From Dendrophyllia cribrosa (Eukaryota > Cnidaria > Anthozoa > Scleractinia > Dendrophylliidae), in assembly GCA_024195265.1 (NCBI GenBank), contig JAJLRJ010000005.1, positions 46,183,515 to 46,247,514 of the forward strand: 64,000 nucleotides of DNA, read 5' to 3'. A program made the translations under genes and the position numbers. The notes under the pieces were generated by a model, which was not told where the DNA came from, did no database searches, and saw nothing but the letters and a program-made list of their open reading frames with translations. Shown here piece after piece: positions 44,841 to 54,790 of this stretch; the stretch's first letter is position 1, and each line of letters begins with the position of its first letter.

Positions 44841-45018
44841 AATTGTCTATTTCCGAGTAAGCCTTAGCCTCCTTTTTCAAACCGAGGCCAAGTGCAAAAC
44901 TTTTCATATGGATATAGGTTTTATTTGCACGTGAAAGAAACCTTATTTTCATATAAATGATTTTGTACTTGGCCTCGGTTTGAAAAGGCGGCTAACAGCA
45001 ACTAGGAAATGGGTTATT
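44841..45018. mobile_element. Palindromic MITE, diverged member
   Basis: The arms correspond to the 12627 and 63606 elements (TTTCCGAGT start, CCGAGGCCAAGTGCAAAACT, TTTTCATATG) but carry many substitutions, so it is an older copy. Confidence 0.65.
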
Positions 45019-46286
45019 CCAACTCTCTCCAATCCTATAATCTTCGGAAAATGATAGGAAACGTTCATACAATCTTCGGAGAAAATTGCTCAAAACTTCA
45101 TAATTAGTGTCGTTTATATAATAAACAAAAAACAAATGGCTGCTTAGTTAAGGTTAAGGTCTCGAAAGTTTTCATTCCGACCGGCCCGGCCTTATTCACC
45201 CCCCCCACCCCCCCCCCCCCCCCCCCCAACCCTTGCCCCACATAATTCACTCCGCATACCTTTTTCCAATAACTTCTGTAAAACTGCAAGGACCACTTGA
45301 ACAAACAGTAGCAAAATGTAGCTGGATCTTTTTTACCTTTTTCCACCCCAACTTCTCACGATGGGGCTGGGATCCACTGTGACTAGTTCTAATCGTAGCC
45401 AATCGTAGCCTATTTGGGCCTCAGGGTGGAATGAATCTATATTTTCTGTCACGTGAAGTGTGGAGGATCTCCCTGGCTACTTGATTAATCGTGGGTTATA
45501 TTCTAAATTCAGACTTTAATTTTCGCGGACTGGCGTCCTTGATTTACACGCATAGATGGAGATAGCAAATGTAGGGCACAAAACGAGCCAGAAATTATCG
45601 TACCTGGTTTGAAAACACATCGAAACGCTGACCTCTGACTGAGCTGACAGCTAACGAAGGCCGGACAGTAACAGGAAAGGTAATGCATTATCACGTGAAT
45701 CTAGACCTACAAAAATAAGAGAACATATTGCAGAAGTTACTAAGAAGTGTTGGGTTTAAATCCCATTAATGCTACGTATATTTGTCGTGGCTTCTGTTTT
45801 TACTCCTCTGTCAGTGACTGCTGAGTCTATTGAATCAGCACCATAGTCTGGCATTATGTTTGAATCCCATTGTCGCCACAACCATGCTGCGAGTTGTTAA
45901 CCAACAGTTAGGCGAGTGTGATGATTTTGTCACTAAAAAGATACTACTTACAGTCCAGTCTGTGTTCCAATGTAATATTTGCATTGAAAGTTAGGTGGTA
46001 AGTATTAGCTTCTCCTGCAAGAGAGGGAAAAGTGAAGTAAATCAGCTCACGTGCTTAAAGATCCACAATACTGACTTATACTGATAAACAGCTGCTATAA
46101 CTGAAGAATGACAAGATTAGGAGTATTTGATGAACTACTGTCCTCCTCCACAACAACAACAAAGCTTTATTGTATGTTTAAATAAATAAATTACAAAGGG
46201 TTACAAGGATTGGCCCCTAGAAGTGGTGCTTGGAGGCCAGCAGATGCCTTCCAGTATATTCGCTACAATATTTTTTTCTTCTACAT

Positions 46287-46392
46287 GCTAAGAGGGAGAG
46301 GTATTATATAATCAAGGATCTTTTTAAAAAAATCCTTGATTACATCATACCTCTTCCTCTTAGGGTTAAAGGGTTAAAATACCCTTTAACAA
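46287..46392. repeat. Long hairpin, copy 1
   Basis: AAGAGGGAGAGGTATTATAT...AATCAAGGAT is followed, after a short T/A loop, by its inverse ATCCTTGATTAC...CCTCTTCCTCTT. A second hairpin GGGTTAAAGGGTTAAAATACCC adjoins it. Repeated with compensating and non-compensating changes at 48168-48272. Confidence 0.85.
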
Positions 46393-48167
46393 AAAGGAAA
46401 CAATAAGAATCACTGATCTTCACGTACAAAATCTCAACTGAAGTAAAGTGGTAGTCGGTCGTCAACAGGATTAGCATTACGATGTGAAATATGTCCAGAA
46501 CATCCTTGGATTCGGAACCTGAATACCTCAGTAAACATAAAAGAAAGAAAAGGATGTCACTTAATACCCAAACACTGTTCCCATTCGCGGATCTACGGGA
46601 GGTACCCAGAGCATACTGATCCTGTCAGTGACTGCTGAGTATATTGAGTCAGCACCATGGTCCATTGGGTTTGAATCCCACTGAAACCATCACCGTGCTG
46701 CGAGATGTTAACCTACAGTTAAAGCAAGTGTGGTGATTTTGTTACTAAAACGATACTACTTACACAGTCCAGTGTGTGTTCCGATGTCATATTTACATTG
46801 TTAGTCTGGGTTTTACCGTCAAAATGTTTCATGCGTCTGGATTTCGCACACCAAGTAGACATCTGTGGCAAGGGGATTTAGGCACTTGGGGACTTGTTGG
46901 ACGCTGTTATGGAGACAGATCTTGAAGATATACAGAGCTGAGTGTTATAATAACTTTTCCTGTAAGAAAGATAAGGTAAAGTAAATCGGTTCACGTGCTG
47001 ATACATCCACAGTACTAATTATACTGGTACACAGCTGCTATCTGTAACATATGACAAGACTAAGATTATAACTACCCCTTCCTCCTGGGTGTGGTGTATC
47101 GAGTCCATCAGATGCCCTCCAGTACTGTCAGCATTTCCTATAAACATGCACTGCTCTCGCTTTTCCTTCCTAGTAGAGAGAGGTATTACGTAATCAAGGA
47201 CCTTTTAAGACCCTTTTAACAAATAGGACACGTTCTAAATTCAGACGTTAATTTTCGCGAACTGGCGTCCTTAATTTACATGCATTGATGGAGAAAGCAA
47301 ATGTAGGGCACAAAAATTAAACGAGCCAGAAAGTATCGTACCTGGTTTGAAAACACATCGAAACACTGACTTTTGACAGAGCTGACAGCCAACGAAGGCC
47401 GGACAGTAACAGGAAAGGTAACGTAATCACGTGAATCTGGACCTGATGAAATAATAGTTGCAACCCTCTTAGATAACATGTCAACCGAGTTAGTATGGAA
47501 AACATCGTGGAGTAACAGAAGTCTTAAGCTTTGAATCAAGTTGAAGGCACAGATTTTAGTCCGGTCTTCTACCTCACTTCCTCCGGTCCCTTATATATCA
47601 TCCCCACTCAGTTAGCATAGAGAACATATTGCAGTACTTTCAAAGAGGTCGTTGGGTTTGAATTCCAATAAAGCCACATATTTGTCGTGGCTTCTGTTTT
47701 TACTCCTCTGTCAGTGACTGCTGAGTGTATTGAATTAGCACCATGGTGTGGTATTGGGTTTGAACCTCATTGTAGCCACCACCATGCTAGTTAGGTGAAT
47801 GTGGTGATTTTTGTCACTAAAAGGATACTACTTACAGTGCAGTCTGTGTTCCAATGTAATATTTGCATTGAGAGTCAGGTGGTAATTAATTCGCTTCTCC
47901 TGCAAGAGAGGAAAAGTGAAGTAAATTAGCTCACGTGTTGAAAGATCCACCATACTGAATATACTGAAAAACAGCTGCTATAACTGAAGCATGACAAGAT
48001 TAGGAGTATTGAATGAACTACTGTCCTCCTCCCCAACAACAACAAAGCTTTATTGTATGTTGAAATAAATAAATTACAAAGAATTACAAGGATTAGCCCC
48101 TGAAAGTGGTGCATGGAGGCCAGCAGATGCCTTCCAGTATATTCGCTACAATACCTTTTTTCTACAC

Positions 48168-48272
48168 CCTAAGAGGGAGAGGTATTATATAATCAAGGAT
48201 TTTTTAAAAAAGATCCTTTATTATATAATACCTCTCCCTCTTAGGGTTAAAGGGTTAAAACACCCTTTAACA
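48168..48272. repeat. Long hairpin, copy 2
   Basis: The same structure as at 46287. The arms differ at several positions from copy 1, and the right arm is a better match to its left arm (ATTATATAATACCTCTCCCT), which suggests arm-to-arm correction. Confidence 0.85.
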
Positions 48273-49724
48273 AAAAGGACACAGAATAAGAATCACTGAT
48301 CTTCACGTACAAAATCTCAACTGAAGTAAAGTGGTAGTCGGTCGTCAACAGGATTAGCATTACGATGTGAAATATGTCCAGAACATCCTTGGATTCGGAA
48401 CCTGAATACCTCAGTAAAAATAAAAGAAAGAAAAGGATGTCACTTAATACCCAAACACTGTTCCCATTCGCGGATCTACGGGAGGTACCCAGAGCATACT
48501 GATCCTGTCAGTGGCTGCTGAGTCAGTATATTGAGTCAGCACCATGGTCCATTGGGTTTGAACCCCACTGAAACCATCACCGTGCTGCGAGATGTTAACC
48601 TACAGTTAAAGCAGGTGTGGTGATTTTGTTACTAAAACGATACTACTTACACAGTCCAGTCTGTGTTCCGATGTCATATTTACATTGTTAGTCTGGGTTT
48701 TACCGTCAAAATGTTTCATGCGTCTGGATTTCGCACACCAAGTAGACATCTTTTTCAAGGGGATTTAAGCACTTGGAGACTTGTTGGACGCTTTTATGGA
48801 GGCAGATCTTGAAGATATACAGAGCTGAGTGTTAATAACTTTTCCTGTAAGAAAGATAAGGTAAAGTAAATCGGTTCACGTGCTGATAGATCCACAGTAC
48901 TGACTTATACTGGTACACAGCTGCTATCTGTAACATATGACAAGACTAAGATTATAACTACCCCTTCCTCCTGGGTGTGGTGTATCGAGTCCATCAGATG
49001 CCCTCCAGTACTGTCAGCATTTCCTATAAACATGCACTGCTCTCGCTTTTTCTACACCCTAGTAGAGAAATGTATTACGTAATCAAGGATCTTTTAAGAC
49101 CCTTTTAACAACTAGGACACAATGAGAATCACTAATCTTCACGTACAAAATCTCAACTGAAGAAGCACTGCGAGCAAATGATGGTCGGTTGTCAACAGGA
49201 TTAGCACTATGATGTGAAATATGTCCAGAAACCTGAATACCACAGTAGAAATAAAAACATGGAAGAAAAGGATATCAGTTAAAACCCTAACACTGTTCCC
49301 AGTCGCGGAACTACCGAGGTGCTTAGAGCGCATTGCGCCTTGGGCGGCGTGGTTGTTTGTTGGGGGCCGTCCCCACTAATCTTGAAAAGGGGCCCTCAGT
49401 CTGTCACATCTTCACTCCTATCCCCCTTACCTCCTTAGTCACTCTGCCTACTATGTCCCACCCCCTCTTATCCCCTGATTCACCTCCTCCTTATACACTC
49501 AGCCTCTCTTATCTGCTTATTCACTGCCCCATGTTATTCTTTCCTCACCCCCACCCTTTACAAACTATTCTGGATCCACCGTGTGGCTGGCTCAAATCGT
49601 GGCCTATTGGGGCATCAGAGTGGAATGATCTAGAATTCAACTTCGATTTCTGTAACGTGAAGTGTGTAGGATCTCCCTGGTACAAAACGAGGCAAAGATT
49701 ATGTTACCTGGCTTGAATACACAT

Positions 49725-50037
49725 TTGGAGATCGAGCCTTTGCCATGGCGGCGCCAACGCTATGGAATGCTCTCCCTTTGGAACTTAGAAGCCTGAACAC
49801 TATTGACTGTTTTAAGACATTTTTACTTTTTACTTTTATGATTAACTCTTATTTTTATGGATTATTTAATCTAGTGTTTTAAAATATTTAAAAATGTTTA
49901 TATAGCTTTTAATAGTTATCTCTTAATATATTATGTAAATTTATTATGTAATTTAGTCAGCGATTTAGAATATTTTAATAGTTTTTAGCACTATAAAAAT
50001 GTATTTATTATTATTATTATTATTACTATTTATTATT
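49725..50037 (+). mobile_element. LINE 3'-end fragment inserted in the repeat field
   Basis: Reads GDRAFAMAAPTLWNALPLEL, the (F)xxAAPxLWNxLPxxLR motif at the C-terminus of CR1/Jockey/RTE-type reverse transcriptases, then an AT-rich 3' UTR ending in (ATT)n. The insertion point is visible because paralogous units at 40855 and 47345 read ACACATCGAAA without it. Confidence 0.78.
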
Positions 50038-51069
50038 ATCGAAACACTGGCTTCTGGCAGAACTGACAGCTAACAAAGGTCGGCCACTAACAGGATTGGT
50101 ATTGTAATATCACGTAGATCTGGACCTGATGAAATAATAGTTAGTACAGAGAACATTGCTCAGAAACAAGTCTTTTTGTTTGAATCCCATTGAAACGACA
50201 GGTTTTAGTCCGGGCCTGCGGTCCCTTATATAACATCACCCGAGTTAGCATGAAGAACACATTGAATCAGCACCATAGTTTGGTATTGGGTGTGAATCCC
50301 ATTGTTGCGAGTCACCATGTTGCGAGTTGTTAACCAACAGTTAGGCGAGTGTGGTGATTCATTGTTCCAATGTAATATTTGCATTGAGAGTCAGGTGGTA
50401 ATTAATGGCTTCTTCTGCAAGAGAGGAAAAGTGAAGTAAATCAACTCACGTGCTGAAAGATCCACAATACTAACTTTTACTTAAGAACAGCTGCTTGAAC
50501 CGACGTATGACAAGACCAGGAGTATAACTAGTGTCCCCCTCCACCTGGAAGTGGTGCATCGAGTCCATCAGATGCCCTCCAGTATTTTGTCAACATTTCC
50601 TATAAATATTCACTGCTATCCTTTTTCTACACCCTGAGAGGGAGAGGTATTATGGAATCAAGGATCTTCTAACACCCTTCAACAAAAAGGACACAGAATA
50701 AGAATAGCTGCTCTTCACGTACAAAATCTTAACTGAAGTAGCACTCAAAAGTGACAGTCGGTCGTCAACAGGATTAACACTGTGAAGGGAAGTATGTCCG
50801 GAACCTTTTTGGATTCGAAACCTGAATACCGCCGAAAAGACAAAAGTCAGTTAATACCCTAACACTGTTCCCAGTCGCGGGTCTACGGGAGGTACCCAGA
50901 GCAGACGGGAGGCGGTTGTTTTTGTGGGGGCTTATCTTACAAATAGAGGGCCCTCAGTCAGTCTAACATTTTCAATCCGATCTCCCCACCCTCTTACTCA
51001 CTCCGCCTGCCTTACCCCCTTTTTTAGTCCTCCTTATTCACCCCCCTCCCCCCCCCCCACATAATTCAC

Positions 51070-51235
51070 TCTGGGTTGACCATTGGGCATGCTGTGATAC
51101 TGGGTTAACCATTGGGCATGCTGTGATACTGGGTTAACCATTGACATGCTGTGATACTGGGTTGACCATTAGGTGTGCTGTAGTACTGAGGATGACAGTC
51201 ATTGGTTGATCTGTACTTGGTGGTTGAAACAGTGT
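51070..51235. repeat. 30-bp minisatellite, copy 2
   Basis: Four units of GACCATTGGGCATGCTGTGA-TACTGGGTT, with the same flank as 44460-44705. On the minus strand the frame carries a hydrophobic run then CHPQYYSTPNGQP, but the frame breaks after two units, so it is not a functional exon as it stands. Confidence 0.82.
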
Positions 51236-51450
51236 GATCCAAGTACAAATGGCACTCAGGAAGTAGAAGTAAACTAAAAATCGAGAAAAAAAAAAGATTT
51301 ACTTCACTAATCACAGTGCACTCCAGTTGATATCTATTCCATTTTGAAAATAAAAATCAAAAGTCTCCGCGAGCCATATCGTAAATTCAGACCCTCCCCT
51401 CTCCTGGGTGTTTAGCTTCACCAACCAACTACCACTTCCCTTATAGAACG

Positions 51451-52335
51451 GATAGATGAGAGGGCCCAACAGGAAATCAGACACCTCATTGAGAATTATA
51501 ACGTAAATAATGGATCAGTTGATTAGCTTACAGTTAAAGTGTATGACAGTGATTTTTTTATTTGCTCGATCGAATCTACATGATGTTCTGATAAGAAAAT
51601 GGCAAAAAAATTTTCGATATCGATTTTCCTTCTCCCCGTTTTGGCCGTCTAAAAACGTGAAATTTCACTTCCTGTGTGTTACAAAACCGCGCAAGAAGAA
51701 AGACTGGAAATAGTCCGCTGTGACGTCAATACAAGAATGCCAGTGTCGCGATTTCTCTGTTCCTCCGTTTTTTGGTGCGTGTTGCTACAACCATAGACAA
51801 CACACCTTAATAGAACCATGTTTCTTCCTCAGGGCGCATCAAGAAATGTGAGGAACTGTTAAACCTCGACACCGGCATCCCTGTATTGACGTCACAGCGG
51901 ACTATTTCCAGTCTTTCTTTTTGCGCGGTTTTGTAACACACCGGAAGTGAAATTTCGCGTTTTTTGACGGCTACAACGCAGAGAAGAAAAATCGATATGG
52001 AATTTTTTTTTCCATTTTCTTATCAGAACATCATGTAGATTCAATCAAGCAAATAAAAAAAAATAGAGTCATATACACTTTAAGGTAAGGGTTAGCAGTT
52101 CATATAGTTAAATGTAGGCCTAAATAACTCAAGAAGCTAGGTAATATTCTGGTAGTGAAGGCTCTGTAAGACGAAGCCTAGCTGAGGTCACAGGTTCAAT
52201 CTTGAGGGAGGAGATTTTTGACTTTCTTTTTTCACAATTAAAAATTTATTGACAATAAAATTCTAAGTGTCGACATTACGTTAAACAAGTCTCAATAAGG
52301 TGTGTGGGCACCTGTAGTGTCCTCTCATCTATCCC
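51451..52335 (+). mobile_element. tRNA-like element with inverted arms (copy A)
   Basis: The outer arms GATAGATGAGAGG... (51451-51503) and ...CCTCTCATCTATC (52278-52335) are inverted relatives ending inward at CCT(T/C)ATTGAGA. The body shared with copy B includes AGCAGTT(C/T)ATATAGTTAAA and a tRNA-like block with B box GGTTCAATCT (52192-52201). A TA-flanked MITE splits the body at 51537-52080. Confidence 0.6.
51537..52080. mobile_element. Tc1/mariner-type MITE, 544 bp
   Basis: Long inverted repeats beginning AAGTGTATGACAGTGATTT (right end GAGTC-ATATACACTT) are flanked by TA at 51535-51536 and 52081-52082. Comparison with uninterrupted copy B (CAGTTGAGGTCAGGG) shows the exact empty site. Confidence 0.82.
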
Positions 52336-53110
52336 ATCACGTGCTTTGTGGTGTCTTTTCTGTCGAGATTACCAGTGAGTATTATGTCACCTCCATATCT
52401 TTTAAGTTCTAAGTCAAAGAAAATTTTCCATTTCCCATGGTTTTCTGAATCCAGGTATTTGCTTATCCACGTGACCTTCAACGACTTATTGAAAGCTTCC
52501 ATATCGACCATTTTTAGCCCCCCCCCCCCCCCCATTTGTATAGTCGTTTATTATTATGTTACGTTTGATCTTATCCCATTTAGAGTTCCATAAAAACGAA
52601 TGAAAAAGTTTGTTAACCTCTTTGATGACCTTCTCGTTCGTATGCAGAGAGGATAAAACGTAAACCAATTTAGAAGCCTCTAGGCTGTTTAGAACTGTGA
52701 TTTTCCCTAGAAGAGTAACCCTACGGTATTTCCAGGAGCTCAAAATATTACGGACTTTTTCCAATTTTTCATCATAGTTTAAGGTTGCTGTCTTTTCGGG
52801 ATGCACAGAAAACCGCATCGCCAGGGCTTTTACTTTATCGTTTGGCCATTTAAAATTTCTTTACGGAAAGGGTGTAACCTCCTTCTCAATGTTCGCTCCG
52901 ATCTAAATGGCAACTGTTTTTTTACCATTGAGTCTGAAACCGGAAAAATCCCCCAACATGTCCAGTGTCACAAGAGAAGCAGCTAAAGATTCTCTTGATC
53001 CGTCTAAAATTAGAGTTGTATCGTCTGCGTATTGGCTTAACTTTATTTCCATTTCATTTGCAACGATTCCTTTAATAATAATAGTACACCAAAGTAACAG
53101 ATACTTTCAT
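52333..53110 (-). pseudogene. LINE reverse transcriptase, inverted 5' part
   Basis: Carries the palm YADD (near 53020) and thumb segments. An in-frame TAG occurs after NGKKTVAI, further frame changes follow near 52850, and a poly-C run lies at 52519-52533. The upstream endonuclease domain is absent. Confidence 0.8.
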
Positions 53111-53111
53111 T

Positions 53112-54313
53112 AGAGAGATTTTAGAAATTTGGTCAGAAGTTACTTCGATGGACCTATTGCTTCCGATGCACAGTTTTCAACGCAAACTTTATGGTACAAC
53201 TCGCTTATCAGGATGGACAATTCTCCTATCTTCTACAAAGAATGGTTTTCTAAAGGAATATCCAAAATAAACCACTTGAGAAGGGCAGATAAAACTTACC
53301 TCACATTAAATGAATTTCAGGACAAATACAACATAAAAGTTAACCCTTTCATATACTATGGAGTAATATCGGCACTGAAATCTGCCTGGCAAAAGTGCAA
53401 GGACAGCTCGTTACAAATTAGCTTTAACCACGAAAGTTTCTCAACAAAAATATCCAAAACTCGGAAAGTAACTGAACTAGCATATAAAAAAGCTCATTAG
53501 TCTAAAAAGCAGCGCACCGACACATAGCCAGCAAAAATGGCTGAACGACTGTACTGATGAAAATGATGAGAATGTTAACTGGAAACAGGCCTACCAGCTA
53601 GCCTTCAAATACTCTTAAAGTGTAAGACTAAGAGAGTTTCAATTTAAACTATTCCACAAGCGACTACCAACAAATGATTTCTTAACTGAGATAGGTGTAA
53701 AAGATAACTCAATGTGTTCCTTTTGCCGTGAAGAATCAGATAGTCTGTACCATCTTTTCTGGACATGTAAAAAGACACCCTCCTTTTGGGCTAACCTTGA
53801 GAGATGGATGCTGTACCATAGAATAATTGAGAGAAATTTTCCTTAAAAAGCGCCGTAGCGCTTGGTCTGAGACCGGACTCCTCAAAGTGTCACCACCAAA
53901 TTAATTTCTTGCTTCTTCTAGGAAGACATTATATTTGGTTATGTAATTACAAAGAAACTAGACCTGAGTTGGAAGCCTTCTTGTGTCACCTTAAATTTAA
54001 TTATGAACTGGAATCTAAAGCTGAAAACTCCTTAATGCGAAAATGGAGCCTTCCTGATATTCACACCGTGTGATATCTTAATTTGAACAAGTCTTTTTTT
54101 CTCCTCTTTCTCCATATACACATACGCCTTGGTGGCACTAATCGTCGTACCTTTTAGCTGCGGCCACATAAGTCTTAGTATGTGAAAATAGTTACCATAT
54201 TGTAATTAGTGAATTGATTGTCACATTAGTTCATTCTTTTTCCTTCTTTTCCTTTTTTTATTTTATTGTAAGTTTTGTTATTGGTGTTCATTATAATAAA
54301 AAATATATATATA
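53112..54313 (+). pseudogene. LINE C-terminal region, forward 3' part
   Basis: Open to 53500 (MDNSPIFYKEWFSKGISKI, LTLNEFQDKYNIKVNPF), then frames continue with shifts to a zinc-knuckle-like MCSFCREESDSLYHLFWTC and the 3' UTR. This domain follows the thumb in L1/Tx1-type ORF2 proteins. Confidence 0.78.
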
Positions 54314-54442
54314 TCCCTTCAAGTGCTTTCCTTTCTCCAACGCCATCCTTATTGGTGAGGTAAGGCGGATGCCTAGGACATATCACTGTCAACACTGGCT
54401 CAATATTTACAGCCGATCGACAGATTGAAAATTTGCATACTT

Positions 54443-54790
54443 CCCCATATGGTTAGCATGAGATTCCATCCACCAACACCACCTCGGACGCCTTATTGAG
54501 ACTTATATAACGGAGCAACTGGTTAGCTTTCAGTTGAGGTCAGGGTTAGCAGTTTATATAGTTAAATTTAGGCCTAAACAACCCGAGAAGCTAGGTGGTA
54601 CTCTGGTACGGTAGGCTATGTAAGCCTATGCCTAGCTGAGGTCACAGGTTCAATCCTGAGTGGGGATTTTAGATTTTCTTTTTTTACACTTAAACATCTA
54701 TTAAAGTGTCGACATTACGTTATATAATTGTCAGTAAGTGTCCGAGGTGGTGTTGGTGGATGGAATCAAATGCTGACCTCCCCATATGGT
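54443..54790 (+). mobile_element. tRNA-like element with inverted arms (copy B)
   Basis: The left arm 54443-54522 (CCATATGG, GATTCCATCCACCAACACCA, CCTCGGAC, CCTTATTGAGACTTATATAA) is answered by an inverse right arm at 54717-54790. Between them is a body homologous to copy A with a tRNA-like block and B box GGTTCAATCC (54648-54657). It ends in a T-rich run typical of Pol III termination (CTTTTTTTAC near 54678). Confidence 0.6.

Larger units (their letters stand above)
45491..49113. repeat. Tandem duplication, period about 1.88 kb
   Basis: 45491-47232 and 47225-49113 are the same unit. Matching positions are offset by 1882 (for example 46017/47899 and 46963/48846), and long parts differ by only a few bases. 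It is the youngest event in the 38-51 kb repeat field. Confidence 0.85.
38300..51330. repeat. Macrosatellite-like mosaic of 0.9-1.9 kb repeats
   Basis: The same modules recur in order. A TGCAAGAGAGGAAAAGTGAAG block is found near 38512, 39690, 46017, 46963, 47899, 48846 and 50418. A GGGTTTGAATCCCATTG block is found near 39425, 39530, 41035, 41270, 45850, 46668, 48550 and 50170, often in variant form. An AAGCAAATGTAGGGCACAAA block is at 39313, 45557 and 47293. The GGTTTGAATCCC block looks like a Pol III B box with GTTAGTATAGAGAAC-type sequence before it, so tRNA-derived SINE units may be embedded. No protein gene is seen. Local insertions (foldbacks, a LINE tail, poly-C tracts) break up the array. 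Confidence 0.8.
52333..54313 (+). mobile_element. L1/Tx1-type LINE fragment with 5' inversion
   Basis: Two pieces of one LINE lie head to head. On the minus strand (53110 down to 52333) are reverse-transcriptase motifs: SQYADDTTLIL (catalytic YADD), NGKKT, then the thumb region (LNYDEKLEKV, LLGKITVLNS, KLVYVLSS) and ...NLDRKDTTKHV. On the plus strand from about 53112 the next part of the same protein starts (ILEIWSEV-like, then QTLWYNSLIRMDNSPIF) and runs to a CSFC...H...C motif at about 53720 and an AATAAA(AAATATATA) tail near 54300. The inverted 5' piece joined to a forward 3' piece is the product expected from twin priming. Stops and frameshifts make it non-functional. TATCCC at both outer borders may be a target duplication. 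Confidence 0.8.

Noticed and set aside
49333..49716. 127-aa Pro/Ser-rich open frame
   Set aside because: Lies within the repeat field, is made of CT-rich low-complexity sequence, and the corresponding frame is not kept in paralogous units.
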